A stretch of DNA of 57,106 nucleotides from Butyrivibrio sp. (lineage in GTDB: Bacteria > Bacillota_A > Clostridia > Lachnospirales > Lachnospiraceae), in NCBI RefSeq assembly GCF_024699075.1, contig NZ_JAILQF010000261.1, forward strand, positions 1 to 57,106, written 5' to 3'. Shown in pieces: positions 5,077-14,089 of this stretch. The notes beneath the pieces were generated by a model. The model was not told the DNA's origin. It saw only the letters and a program-made list of their open reading frames with translations, and searched no databases. The translations under genes were made by a program, and so were the position numbers. Positions within the stretch are counted from its first letter, which is position 1. Each line of letters opens with the position of its first letter.

Positions 5077-7809
5077 ATGTCCACCATACTTAATATAGGA
5101 ATACTTGCCCACGTTGATGCAGGTAAAACAACTTTATCAGAATCATTATTATATGAGGCAGGTACACTCCGCACAATCGGCCGCGTAGACCACGGAGATG
5201 CTTTTCTGGATACCTTTGAACTGGAAAAAGAACGAGGAATCACAATTTTCTCAAAGCAGGCAAGGCTCCAGGCTTTTGATCGCCAGATAACTTTGATAGA
5301 TACCCCAGGTCATATAGATTTTTCACCTGAGACCGAAAGAACTTTGCAGGTTCTTGACGCCGCCATACTTGTTATCAGCGCATCTGATGGTGTAAATGCC
5401 CAGGTCAGAACTCTCTGGTATCTGCTTGAGCACTACAAAGTTCCGACTTTCATCTTTGTCAACAAGATGGATCAGCCCGGAATGGATATGGATACCATCT
5501 CAGACCACCTTAGTCAAAGCCTTGGCAACGCCGTTGTAAATATGTCCCCAGGATTATCAGATCCAAATGTATGCGAATCTATAGCCGTGTGTGAAGAAAG
5601 CCTTTTAGAGCGCTATCTAAACGATGGTCAGATAACAGATAGTGATGTTACCAATCTGATATCCAAAAGACTTCTTTTTCCATGCTACTACGGAAGCGCA
5701 CTAAAATCAGAAGGCGTAAAAGATTTTTTGGAAAATCTGTGTAAGTATGCTCCAACCGGCTCATATCCTGAAAATTTTGGTGCAAGAATCTATAAAATAT
5801 CAAGAGATGATGACGGAACAAGGCTTTCTTTTCTCAAGATCACAGGTGGATCACTTTCTATACGTGATACCTTCGGTGATGAAAAAATATCCCAGATAAG
5901 GCTGTATTCAGGAAGTAAATTTGAACAGGTTCAAACCGCAAGTGCAGGAACCATCTGCGCCATAGCAGGGCTTGCCCAAACAAGAGCTGGAGACGGACTG
6001 GGTTTTGAAGCTTCCAATCACGAAGAACTACTTGAGCCAATACTTAACTGCAGGATCCTTCTTCCCGATAACGAAGATCCTTACAAAGTCTGGCAGAACC
6101 TTTTAATACTCCAGGAAGAAGAGCCTATGCTGAGCGTTTCCAAAGCTGAAGACAGTGTAGATATATATGTTCGCGTAATGGGTCAGGTTCAGATGGAAGT
6201 TCTAAAAAGGCTCATGCAGGAACGCTTTGGAATGGATATAGACTTTGGTCAGGGACGCATAATATATAAAGAGACAATTGCTTCCAGTGTGGAAGGTGTC
6301 GGCCATTTTGAGCCTTTAAGGCATTATGCAGAAGTACATCTTATGCTTGAGCCAACAGGCCCGGGAACAGGTCTTACATTTGAAGCAAACTGCCCTACAG
6401 ACCTGCTTGCCCGTAACTGGCAGCGACTTGTTCTGACCCATCTTGAAGAAAAAAAGCATAAAGGTGTACTCACAGGTTCAGACATAACCGACATGAAGAT
6501 CACTCTCATAGCGGGCAAAGCTCACATCAAGCACACTGAAGGTGGAGACTTCAGGAAGGCCACTTACCGTGCGGTTCGTCAGGGCCTTATGATGGCGGAT
6601 TCCGTGCTTCTTGAGCCTGTATATAAATATGAGCTTATAGTTCCAAAAGACAATGTTGGAAGGGCTATGACCGATCTTTCTTCTATGAGCGCAACCGTAA
6701 GCTCTCCTTCGATTGAAGATGGCAAAACTGTCCTTAGAGGCACGATTCCAGCTGCATGCCTTGGAAACTATGCAGAGGATGTACGCAGCTACACTAGCGG
6801 CGAAGGCTCGCTATCCTGCGTATTAAAAGGTTATGCTCCATGCCATAATTCAGAAGAAGTAATATCAGAAAGATCATATGACCCTGAACTTGATACTCAT
6901 AATCCATGTGGCTCAGTCTTCTGCTCTCACGGAGTTGGTACTGTAATTCCATGGAATGAAGTCAGAAACTATATGCACATTGACACGGGATGGAGACCAA
7001 AAGGAGATAACACTCCTCTTCCAAGTGATATTGCTACAGAATATGATACTGACTCTCTTATGTCATTCAAAGCCAGATCATCTTCAGATGAAGGCCCTGA
7101 CACCAGATCTTTTTCCGAAAAAGAAAGAGACTACAGAGCTGGCCAGGACGAACTTATGGCTATTTTTGAAAAGACATATGGTCCTATAAAAAACCGAAAT
7201 AACAACAATAATGATGATACTCCACGTACATACGGAGTACCTGATGACAAGCCAAAAGGAATATCCGACCCCAAATACGACGAAAAAAGAGATGCAAAAG
7301 CCCTTAGAAAAGCTGAAGGCTATAAAGAATATCTGCTTATAGACGGCTACAATATTCTTTTTGCCTCAGAAGATCTTAAATCACTCGCAGAACGAGATAT
7401 AAATGCTGCCAGAGACAAACTTATAGATATCGTATCCAATTTTCAGGGATTCAGACGTGAGATAATCATACTGGTGTTTGATGCTTACAAGGTTCACGGA
7501 GGAAGTGAAAAGGTTCTTAAATACCATAATCTGAACGTGATATACACCAAAGAAGCTGAAACTGCAGACCAGTACATAGAACGAACTTCGCACGAGCTAT
7601 CCAAAAACTATAAGGTAACGGTTGCAACTTCAGACGGAATAGAGCAGGTAATAATTCTCGGTTCAGGCGGAATACGTATGCCAGCTAAAGAGTTCTGGGC
7701 CGAAGTTAAAAACACAGAAAAGCAGATCAGAGAAGAACATATTGAAACTGGCGAAAGTAAGCTTCATAACTATGTACTTAAAGATTCAGATCTTTTCAGG
7801 AATTCTTAA
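5077..7809 (+). CDS. TetM/EF-G-like ribosomal GTPase fused to a Rae1/YacP-type NYN nuclease domain
   Basis: A 910-aa cytoplasmic protein. Residues 1 to about 640 are a complete ribosome-protection-type translational GTPase: G1 AHVDAGKTT (11-19), RGIT (53-56), DTPGH (75-79), NKMD (129-132), then EF-G-like domains II-V. A conserved HNPCGSVFCSHG segment (near 610) has a Cys/His cluster. A polar, Asn-rich linker (about 690-745) leads to a C-terminal NYN domain (about 749-880): DGYN (D756), VFDAYK (D802), ADQYIER (D831) and ATSDG (D853), the acidic residues expected of YacP/Rae1 nucleases. TetM-like factors bind near the ribosomal A site, and B. subtilis Rae1 cleaves mRNA there, so the fusion suggests GTPase-guided mRNA cleavage on ribosomes. 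GGAG precedes the ATG. Tetracycline resistance cannot be assumed: no mobile-element context or attenuation leader is seen. Confidence 0.88.
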   Translation: MSTILNIGILAHVDAGKTTLSESLLYEAGTLRTIGRVDHGDAFLDTFELEKERGITIFSKQARLQAFDRQITLIDTPGHIDFSPETERTLQVLDAAILVISASDGVNAQVRTLWYLLEHYKVPTFIFVNKMDQPGMDMDTISDHLSQSLGNAVVNMSPGLSDPNVCESIAVCEESLLERYLNDGQITDSDVTNLISKRLLFPCYYGSALKSEGVKDFLENLCKYAPTGSYPENFGARIYKISRDDDGTRLSFLKITGGSLSIRDTFGDEKISQIRLYSGSKFEQVQTASAGTICAIAGLAQTRAGDGLGFEASNHEELLEPILNCRILLPDNEDPYKVWQNLLILQEEEPMLSVSKAEDSVDIYVRVMGQVQMEVLKRLMQERFGMDIDFGQGRIIYKETIASSVEGVGHFEPLRHYAEVHLMLEPTGPGTGLTFEANCPTDLLARNWQRLVLTHLEEKKHKGVLTGSDITDMKITLIAGKAHIKHTEGGDFRKATYRAVRQGLMMADSVLLEPVYKYELIVPKDNVGRAMTDLSSMSATVSSPSIEDGKTVLRGTIPAACLGNYAEDVRSYTSGEGSLSCVLKGYAPCHNSEEVISERSYDPELDTHNPCGSVFCSHGVGTVIPWNEVRNYMHIDTGWRPKGDNTPLPSDIATEYDTDSLMSFKARSSSDEGPDTRSFSEKERDYRAGQDELMAIFEKTYGPIKNRNNNNNDDTPRTYGVPDDKPKGISDPKYDEKRDAKALRKAEGYKEYLLIDGYNILFASEDLKSLAERDINAARDKLIDIVSNFQGFRREIIILVFDAYKVHGGSEKVLKYHNLNVIYTKEAETADQYIERTSHELSKNYKVTVATSDGIEQVIILGSGGIRMPAKEFWAEVKNTEKQIREEHIETGESKLHNYVLKDSDLFRNS

Positions 7810-7815
7810 AAAGTC

Positions 7816-7861
7816 CGTATAAGAATCGTATAAAAGCATATAAAAACATCGTATAAGTTTG
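7816..7861. repeat. Short irregular repeats of a GTATAA motif
   Basis: Downstream of the GTPase gene the motif (C)GTATAA or CATATAA recurs at irregular 10-17 base spacing, leading into the GTATAAG hairpin at 7862. The origin is unclear; slippage or a decayed repeat is possible. Confidence 0.5.
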
Positions 7862-7898
7862 TATAAGACCTTATAAAAACATCTTATAAGGTCTTATA
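7862..7898 (+). terminator. Perfect 15-bp hairpin after the GTPase-NYN gene
   Basis: TATAAGACCTTATAA/TTATAAGGTCTTATA around a 7-base loop. There is no U-run after it, so it may be a 3'-end stabilising stem or a weak terminator. Confidence 0.55.
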
Positions 7899-7930
7899 GA
7901 GACTTACAAAGCCTTATATATAACAAAAAA

Positions 7931-8001
7931 TTCCTCTATAAAAGTTATCCTATAAGCCACCTGTCATATGACAAAGCTTATTAATAACCTTTATAGAGGG
8001 A
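7931..8001 (-). terminator. Long hairpin terminator of the DUF1858 gene
   Basis: A 71-base imperfect palindrome: outer arms of 18 bases (16 pair) at 7931-7948 and 7984-8001, with TGTCATATGACA near the apex. On the minus strand it is followed by AATTTTTTG, as expected for an intrinsic terminator of the gene ending at 8038. Confidence 0.7.
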
Positions 8002-8037
8002 TTTATTATCAAAGATGTGAAAACTTAAAGCAAAAGA

Positions 8038-8382
8038 TCAGTCTTTATATTCTTCAAGTCTTTCATTAATAGCTGCACAAATCTCATCTCCATCGATTCC
8101 GTGAACTGCACAGGCTTCGCCAAGAGATTCCATCTGAGATGCAGGACAGAAAATGCATTCCATTCCGCAGTCCATGAGAAACTGTGCTGTAGAAGGGTGC
8201 TTTGCAATGATCTCACCAACGAGCATATCTGTTGTTACAAGATCTCCGCCTTCTTTAGAATCTTTAGTATCATCGCTCATAGCCTTAGCTGCAGCCTCAG
8301 CTCCAGCCTTTTCTGCTTCTTCATTAACAGGAGCGTTTTTTATTTCTTCTTCACTACCAAATAAAATATCTCTTAAACTCAT
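8038..8382 (-). CDS. DUF1858 (hybrid-cluster-associated disulfide domain) protein
   Basis: A 114-aa cytoplasmic protein. Residues about 50-114 match the DUF1858 domain: a DMLVGEIIAKHPSTAQFL helix followed by CGMECIFCPAS, whose closely spaced cysteines (C-x3-C-x2-C) could form a redox disulfide or bind metal, and a conserved ESLGEAC segment. The family often accompanies hybrid cluster proteins or nitrogen/redox functions; no such partner is adjacent. Residues 1-48 are an acidic, Ala-rich extension absent from minimal members. GGAGG lies 9 bases before the ATG. It stands alone between two terminators, convergent with the GTPase-NYN gene. Biochemical function is not established. Confidence 0.85.
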   Translation of the reverse strand: MSLRDILFGSEEEIKNAPVNEEAEKAGAEAAAKAMSDDTKDSKEGGDLVTTDMLVGEIIAKHPSTAQFLMDCGMECIFCPASQMESLGEACAVHGIDGDEICAAINERLEEYKD

Positions 8383-8537
8383 ATTATAAAGCCTCCGTAT
8401 GTTCTATAACTAATATATCAAGTTGAATTCTACATTATGAAATATAATAAAGCAAGCTTATTAAGTGGTATGTTCATATTAATTTTCTATAAACAGCCAC
8501 AATTAAATTGTATAAATTGCATCTGAAAAGGTTTATA

Positions 8538-10979
8538 TCAGGCCTTCGTAATAATATAAAGCCTGCTGTCACCCGTCCTTAAAATGCCTGTCTTATCACC
8601 ATCCTGATCAAATCCTGTGCTTCCGAATTTTGGGCGCAGTCTTATACCAGTATCATTCATAAGTGCGCCTGTAGAAATGACATCTTCTCTTTCGTTCTGA
8701 ACACTTACCATAGAGTTGGCAATGTTATGAAGGATACCATCCTGCTTAATGTGAATAGGTGTAAACATATTGATAAGGCTTCCCATAGTCTTAAGATCAA
8801 TATTTACGTATTTATTAGTAAAATGATAAGTCAGGTCATTATCAAGACCCTTTGTTTTAAACGTAACTACATCCCTGTTAGGTCTGCTTTCCCTTTGAAG
8901 GATAAAGGCTATAGCCTGTTCTTTATCTTTGGATACAGCCATACATCTTCCATCTTCAAGCCTGTAATATTGTCCAAACTGCAAAGTATTCCTGTATTTT
9001 TTATAAAACTCTATCTGCTCTTTGATCTCTTTTTTATCAGAAGAAGAAAGATCACACAGATTAAGCTCATATCCAAAACATCCAAACGAAGCCACATCAA
9101 ATCTAGTCTCAAGCGGCACATAATTAAGAGTCTGATGGTTAGGTGCAGCTGATACATGTGCTCCAATTACAGACTGCGGATATCCATAGCTATAACCTCT
9201 TTGTATATCGGCCCTGCATATGGCATCAGTATCATCAGATCCCCAGATCTGAGGGAAATAGCAAAGGATTCCAAGATCAAACCTGTTGCCACCTGCAGAA
9301 CATCCTTCAAAAAGGATATCCGGGAAAGCCTTTGTAAGTTCATCCATTATACGATAAAGGCCAATATAATAGCGGTGCATAAACTCGTCTTGTCTGTCAG
9401 AAGTAAGCTGCTTGGAATAATAATCTGAGAAAATACGATTCATATCCCACTTAACATATGAAATATCACCTGAAGCAAAAACCTTCTTCATAGACTCAAT
9501 TACATAGTCCTGGACCTCTTTCCTTGTAAGGTCAAGATTCATCTGATTTCTGCCCTTGGAATGCGCATGCCCCGGTACCTGAACAGCCCAGTCAGGATGC
9601 GTCCTGTATAAGTCGCTATCTTCATTGACCATTTCAGGTTCTACCCATATTCCAAACATAAGTCCAAGGTCACAGATCTTTTTGGAAAGGCCTTTTATTC
9701 CATTTGGAAGCTTATCCTTGTTTTCATACCAGTCTCCAAGTGAGCTCTTATCATCATTTCGCTTTCCAAACCAGCCATCATCCATGACAAAAAGCTCTAT
9801 TCCAAGTCCTGCAGCTTCTTTTGCAAGCTTCAAAAGACTGGACTCTGTAAATTTAAAGTATGATGCTTCCCAGCTATTAATTAAAATAGGTCTGTTTTTA
9901 TCTCTCCATTTGCCCCTGACAATATGTTTTCTGACAAAATCATGCATATGGCTACTCATACCATTAAAGCCGCCCATATCAAATGTCATAACACTTTCAG
10001 GTGTTTCAAATTTTTCTTTTTTATCAAGGACCCATCCAAATGTCGACGGTGAGATTCCGCTTATAAAGCGGCTCTTGTCATATCCGTTTGAAGAAAGGGC
10101 TTCATAATGATTACCACTGTATATAAGATTAAATCCATAGCAGTATCCGCTATCTTCTGTAGTATCCTTTTTAGAAACCATAACAAAAGGGTTGGAACGG
10201 CTTCCTGATTCTCCTGCAGCCATTTCTTCACTAACACATCTGCCCCCATCACATATGCTTGAAGTTTTATGCATTTCATCAGCCCATCTGCCATGAAATG
10301 AAGTAAATACAAGGCCGTTTTCATGAAAATCAATCTGATTACTCATTATGCGGTCTATATGAATCTTCTCATCGCCTGATATAAGAACTGCTCTTCTTGT
10401 TATTACATCACAATCCGGATAAACGCTATAGATAACTTCAAGCTTTGTACCATATTCCTTGTCTTTATAAGTAACTATAAGCTGTCCTGCATGATCCACA
10501 CTATCTCCAATAGGAGTCTCTTCTTTTTCATCATAAGATCCCGGAAGTGAAGAAGGCTCCTTGATCTCATTATTTACAGATGCTTTTTCAAAAATAAAAT
10601 CGGAAGTTTTACAACCATCTTCATGCGTAATAAGAACAAAGGGATCTCTTATATCTCCCTTGCCAAAAGAGCTTATCTCAAGCGGAAGGTCTTCAAGTGC
10701 AATGTCCGGAAATTCATCACTGTATGCGATCATATTCCCGCCTGCAGTAGGATGCTTCTCACTAAGACTGTAGCAGATATTTTTAAGGCTGGCAGAGGCT
10801 TCCTCACTTTGTGATCCGTCACCAAATGTAGACGCTTTCAAAAAGCTCTCGTATTGAGCATTTGAAATTACAGAGCTTCCATAGTGCAGATGCTCCGGAT
10901 GTCCTGATGCAAGTATGTTAAAAAGATAAGAAGTATGCAAAGTCTGAAGTAAAAAGCAGCCATTTCTTTCAATTATCAT
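8538..10979 (-). CDS. Alpha-galactosidase, GH36
   Basis: An 813-aa cytoplasmic enzyme (no signal peptide) that removes terminal alpha-1,6-galactose from melibiose, raffinose, stachyose or galactomannan oligomers. It has the GH36 plan: N-terminal beta-sandwich (about 1-330), (beta/alpha)8 barrel (about 340-690) and a C-terminal beta domain. The nucleophile lies in YVKWDMNR (D512); the acid/base is in GSDDTDA (about D582); CSAGGNRFD (substrate loop) and EPEMV are also present. It is somewhat longer than the usual 720-750 aa. No transporter or sugar regulator adjoins it; a TetR gene lies 76 bp upstream on the same strand behind a hairpin. The ribosome site is weak (GGGGATGG, distant), so the start is less certain than the function. 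Confidence 0.93.
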   Translation of the reverse strand: MIIERNGCFLLQTLHTSYLFNILASGHPEHLHYGSSVISNAQYESFLKASTFGDGSQSEEASASLKNICYSLSEKHPTAGGNMIAYSDEFPDIALEDLPLEISSFGKGDIRDPFVLITHEDGCKTSDFIFEKASVNNEIKEPSSLPGSYDEKEETPIGDSVDHAGQLIVTYKDKEYGTKLEVIYSVYPDCDVITRRAVLISGDEKIHIDRIMSNQIDFHENGLVFTSFHGRWADEMHKTSSICDGGRCVSEEMAAGESGSRSNPFVMVSKKDTTEDSGYCYGFNLIYSGNHYEALSSNGYDKSRFISGISPSTFGWVLDKKEKFETPESVMTFDMGGFNGMSSHMHDFVRKHIVRGKWRDKNRPILINSWEASYFKFTESSLLKLAKEAAGLGIELFVMDDGWFGKRNDDKSSLGDWYENKDKLPNGIKGLSKKICDLGLMFGIWVEPEMVNEDSDLYRTHPDWAVQVPGHAHSKGRNQMNLDLTRKEVQDYVIESMKKVFASGDISYVKWDMNRIFSDYYSKQLTSDRQDEFMHRYYIGLYRIMDELTKAFPDILFEGCSAGGNRFDLGILCYFPQIWGSDDTDAICRADIQRGYSYGYPQSVIGAHVSAAPNHQTLNYVPLETRFDVASFGCFGYELNLCDLSSSDKKEIKEQIEFYKKYRNTLQFGQYYRLEDGRCMAVSKDKEQAIAFILQRESRPNRDVVTFKTKGLDNDLTYHFTNKYVNIDLKTMGSLINMFTPIHIKQDGILHNIANSMVSVQNEREDVISTGALMNDTGIRLRPKFGSTGFDQDGDKTGILRTGDSRLYIITKA

Positions 10980-11017
10980 AATTAGTAACCATCCCCATAT
11001 TATTTTATAAAATTACA

Positions 11018-11042
11018 GAAATCCGCATTTTCTGCGGATTTC
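11018..11042 (-). terminator. Hairpin between the tetR-family gene and the alpha-galactosidase gene
   Basis: Stem GAAATCCGCA/TGCGGATTTC (10 bp) just after the regulator stop codon; the trailing sequence is T-rich but interrupted, so termination may be partial. Confidence 0.65.
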
Positions 11043-11055
11043 GTAAATAGAAATA

Positions 11056-11616
11056 TCAGTTCTCAATTCCATTCATAAGAATATCGATCATATTATTAAG
11101 AGCATCCTGATATTCCATATTATTCTTTATAAGAACATCTGAGCTTAAGTATTTCTCTATAGTTGCTTCAAATATAACTTTAAGAGTAGGTATTGAAATA
11201 TTACGTATACTTCCCTCTTTAATTCCTCTTTCTATAAGAGCAATGGTTTCTTCCCAGTCATTTTCAAGTCTTTCGTTGATCTTAGCGTAAACCTTAGGGA
11301 ACTTATCTTTAAGCTGGAACATAAGTCTGAAATCCACATTCTGATAGCTATCAGGAAGCGCAATGAGAATTTTACTAACCTTTTTAGCTGTAGTAAGACT
11401 ATCATCATTTAAAATCTCACGTTCACTCTCTTTGATTGAATTAAAGACATAATCAACCATGCTATCGAGCATCTCTTCCTTATCATGATATATCTTATAT
11501 ATAGTCTTCTTACTCATATGCAGCTCTTTTGCAATGTCATCCATTGTAAATTTAAGACCTTTAGCCTTATATTCTACTATTACGGTCTCCAGTATCTTCT
11601 TCTGTGTTTCATTCAT
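11056..11616 (-). CDS. TetR/AcrR-family transcriptional regulator
   Basis: A 186-aa DNA-binding protein. Residues about 5-52 form the TetR helix-turn-helix (KFTMDDIAKELHMSKKTIYKIYHDKEE split over two helices); the remaining all-helical part is the ligand-binding and dimerisation domain, which gives no substrate clue. GGAGAT lies 7 bases before the ATG. Such regulators often repress themselves and a neighbour; dyads in the 210-bp upstream region (11660-11713) are candidate operators. The downstream gene is alpha-galactosidase, separated by a hairpin, so a regulatory link is possible but unproven. Confidence 0.9.
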   Translation of the reverse strand: MNETQKKILETVIVEYKAKGLKFTMDDIAKELHMSKKTIYKIYHDKEEMLDSMVDYVFNSIKESEREILNDDSLTTAKKVSKILIALPDSYQNVDFRLMFQLKDKFPKVYAKINERLENDWEETIALIERGIKEGSIRNISIPTLKVIFEATIEKYLSSDVLIKNNMEYQDALNNMIDILMNGIEN

Positions 11617-11659
11617 AACTCAATCTCCGCTTATAAATTCTTTCCGTTTCCAGTTATTT

Positions 11660-11713
11660 GCATTAAAGCATGTGCTTAAGCATTTGGAAACTTAATCATT
11701 TTCCTTGGTTTCC
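11660..11713. promoter_or_regulatory. Candidate operator region upstream of the TetR gene
   Basis: Contains AAGCA-TG-TGCTT with near-symmetric flanks and an inverted pair GGAAAC (11686-11691)/GTTTCC (11708-11713); GTTTCC occurs again at 11646. Dyads at this position suit TetR autoregulation, but none is certain. Confidence 0.3.
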
Positions 11714-11744
11714 ATTTTATCATCCCTTTTAAGAAAATGGAATA

Positions 11745-11783
11745 TAAAAAAGTAGCCAAAATTATAAACAAAATTTTGGCTAC
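11745..11783 (-). terminator. Intrinsic terminator of pepD
   Basis: 12-bp stem GTAGCCAAAATT/AATTTTGGCTAC followed on the minus strand by TTTTTTAT, 44 bp after the pepD stop. Confidence 0.92.
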
Positions 11784-11826
11784 TAATATAACAAGATATA
11801 AACCTATTAGCATATTATTGCTGTCA

Positions 11827-13269
11827 TTATTTAAGAACTTCGCAGAGATATTCAAACGTTCTTGCTGCAGACTCTACAGAAAGCTTTTCTGAAGTAGTAT
11901 GAACACCTTCCATATCAGGTCCTATTGATATGCAGTCAAGTCCCTCAAGTTTCTCACAAAGAAGGCCACATTCAACTCCTGCGTGAAGAGCCTGAATTTT
12001 GGGCTCATGACCATACATTTTACAAAATACTTCGATCATGTGCTCACGAAGCTCTGATTCAGGTTTAAATTGCCAACCCGGATAAGATGAAGATATCTCA
12101 GATTCTGCTCCAAAAGCATCTGTTATAAATATCATCTTCTGAAGAAGGTTATCTTTACTGCTATCTACGCTGCTTCTTACAGCATATTCAAGAGTAACTG
12201 TATTATCCTTTGTAATTACAACGCCAAGATTAAGTGATGTCTCAACAAGTCCTGGAATATCAGCACTCATTGCCTGAACGCCATTAGGAAGTGCCATTAT
12301 AAGTCTGTATACCTTCTTTGTAGACTCAGCATCAAAGCAGTCAAAGGTTCCTTCCTCTTTTCTTTTAAGTGTGAAGCATACATCAGGATCTTTTATTCCA
12401 AGCTCATTTTTAACTATGGCTAAAAGCTCTGAAACTGCTGACTTTAAGCCTTCCTCGCTTACCTCTTTACCTACGACTACCGTAGCTTTGGAACTTACCG
12501 GAATAGCATTATCTGCTACGCCGCCGTTTATGCATACAAGTGAAAGCTCAGCCTTTTGACATACATTTGCAAGTATTCTTCCAAGAAGAACATTAGCATT
12601 ACCATGTTCTTTGATGATCTCAGTACCAGAATGACCTCCCACAAGGCCGGAAACCTCTATGTCATAAGCTACTCCGCTTCTATTTACCTTTGTTACAGGA
12701 ATTTTGGCATAAAATCTGGCACCACCTGCACAAGAAGTAAGAAGAACGCCTTCTGATTCAGAATCGATATTGATAAGCTTTCTTCCCTTTAATGGAGAAA
12801 GATCTATTGCAAAAGCTCCATCCATTCCTGTTTCTTCATTAGTTGTTATTACAACTTCAAGTCTTGGATGAGGAATTGTTTTAGAGTCAAGAAGTGCAAG
12901 ACAGTATGCAACTGCAATACCATCATCTCCTCCAAGAGATGTGCCCTTGGCCCAGATCTTTTGGCCATCTGTCATTACAGTAAGAGGATCAGTAGTCATA
13001 TCAATATCATAGTCATCATCATGAACAGCTACCATATCCATATGTCCCTGAAGAATTACAGGCTCCTTATCCTCATAACCACTTGTGGCATTTCCAAAAA
13101 TGATAACATTTCTTGTCTCATCCTGTATATATTCAAGATTTCTATCTTTGGCAAATTGGACAAGATAATCACTTATCTGCTGAACATTGTTTGATCCATG
13201 AGGAATCTTTGTGATCTCCTCAAAGAAGTGAAAAACTGATTTTGGTTCTAATTTATCTAAAGCACCCAT
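11827..13269 (-). CDS. pepD: Aminoacyl-histidine (beta-Ala-His) dipeptidase, M20C
   Basis: A 480-aa cytosolic di-zinc metallopeptidase that hydrolyses Xaa-His dipeptides and other small peptides. M20 hallmarks are present: QGHMDMVA (first zinc His and Asp), GGDDGIAVAY (bridging Asp), NEETGMDGA (catalytic Glu pair), and the inserted dimerisation domain with VSGLVGGHSG. The length fits bacterial PepD (about 480-490). I set the start at the ATG at 13269, giving MGALDKLEP, because GGAGG lies 8 bases before it; a TTG five codons upstream overlaps that site. It is monocistronic, between the rplT terminator and its own. All catalytic boxes appear intact. Confidence 0.95.
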   Translation of the reverse strand: MGALDKLEPKSVFHFFEEITKIPHGSNNVQQISDYLVQFAKDRNLEYIQDETRNVIIFGNATSGYEDKEPVILQGHMDMVAVHDDDYDIDMTTDPLTVMTDGQKIWAKGTSLGGDDGIAVAYCLALLDSKTIPHPRLEVVITTNEETGMDGAFAIDLSPLKGRKLINIDSESEGVLLTSCAGGARFYAKIPVTKVNRSGVAYDIEVSGLVGGHSGTEIIKEHGNANVLLGRILANVCQKAELSLVCINGGVADNAIPVSSKATVVVGKEVSEEGLKSAVSELLAIVKNELGIKDPDVCFTLKRKEEGTFDCFDAESTKKVYRLIMALPNGVQAMSADIPGLVETSLNLGVVITKDNTVTLEYAVRSSVDSSKDNLLQKMIFITDAFGAESEISSSYPGWQFKPESELREHMIEVFCKMYGHEPKIQALHAGVECGLLCEKLEGLDCISIGPDMEGVHTTSEKLSVESAARTFEYLCEVLK

Positions 13270-13380
13270 TATTAAGACCTCCAATTATTCAAGTTTGTCA
13301 TGATCCCCCACTAAAAAAGTGGGGATTTCTCTCAATGAGATAAATTCAGATGTTTATTCTACCATATAATATAGCATTCA

Positions 13381-13420
13381 AAAAGACCTACCGCACACTT
13401 TAAAGTGAACAGTAGGTCCT
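13381..13420 (-). terminator. Terminator of the infC-rpmI-rplT operon
   Basis: Stem GACCTAC/GTAGGTC extended by the CACTTTAAAGTG dyad, followed on the minus strand by TTTTT, just after rplT. Confidence 0.9.
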
Positions 13421-13435
13421 AAAATTCAATATAAA

Positions 13436-13792
13436 TTAAGCAATCTGCTTCTTAGCAACTTCTGTAAGAGTCTTGAAGCCTTCTGCATCATTTACTGCCA
13501 TCTCAGCAAGCATCTTGCGGTTGATTTCAACGCCAGCAAGCTTGAGACCGTGCATAAGTGTGCTGTAGCTCATTCCGTTAAGTCTTGCAGCAGCGTTGAT
13601 ACGAACGATCCAAAGTGATCTCATATCTCTCTTCTTCTGCTTACGACCTGCGAATGCGCTTGTAAGAGCTCTCATTACAGACTGCTTTGCGATTCTATAC
13701 TGCTTGGAACGAGCTCCTCTGTAGCCCTTTGCAAGCTTTAATACTCTATTGTGTTTCTTCTTGGCATTTAATGCGCCTTTTACTCTTGCCAT
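13436..13792 (-). CDS. rplT: 50S ribosomal protein L20
   Basis: A 118-aa basic protein with the full L20 signature: [40 protein letters not shown] (read as two blocks) and [11 protein letters not shown]. It binds 23S rRNA early in 50S assembly and, in Firmicutes, feeds back on the leader RNA of its own operon. AGGAGG precedes the ATG. It is the last gene of infC-rpmI-rplT, 53 bp after rpmI, with a terminator right behind it. Length is normal. Confidence 0.98.
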   Translation of the reverse strand: MARVKGALNAKKKHNRVLKLAKGYRGARSKQYRIAKQSVMRALTSAFAGRKQKKRDMRSLWIVRINAAARLNGMSYSTLMHGLKLAGVEINRKMLAEMAVNDAEGFKTLTEVAKKQIA

Positions 13793-13845
13793 TGTAATTT
13801 CCTCCTAAAATAATCTAAAAAAACTACGAACTGTCTTACTACGAA

Positions 13846-14046
13846 TTAAAGGTAAGGCAGGATCTTCTTCATTGTCTTAACAGATGTAGCATCTACAAGA
13901 CCAGGCTGACGAAGATTTCTCTTTCTCTTTGTAGACTTCTTAGTCAGAATGTGACGCTTGTATGCCTTGTTTCTCATAAGCTTGCCTGTGCCTGTTACTC
14001 TGAAGCGCTTGGCAGCTGCTCTGCTTGTTTTCATTTTGTGCTGCAT
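13846..14046 (-). CDS. rpmI: 50S ribosomal protein L35
   Basis: A 66-aa highly basic protein with the L35 pattern [19 protein letters not shown] and a C-terminal KKILPYL-type end. It starts MQHKMKTS instead of the usual MPKMKTH; GGAGG lies 9 bases before the ATG, confirming this start. It is the middle gene of the infC operon. Length matches the family (about 64-66 aa). Confidence 0.98.
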   Translation of the reverse strand: MQHKMKTSRAAAKRFRVTGTGKLMRNKAYKRHILTKKSTKRKRNLRQPGLVDATSVKTMKKILPYL

Positions 14047-14089
14047 AATTAAATTCCTCCTATTTCTTACGGTATCTGCATGTACTTTT

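Noticed and set aside
5077..7809. Acquired tetracycline-resistance gene
   Set aside because: The fused NYN domain, similar base composition to neighbours and absence of mobile-element genes argue for a resident housekeeping or stress factor; resistance cannot be inferred from homology alone.
13306..13324. CCCCACT/AGTGGGG hairpin upstream of pepD as a riboswitch or terminator
   Set aside because: It is a small stem without a U-run and with no other conserved structure around it.
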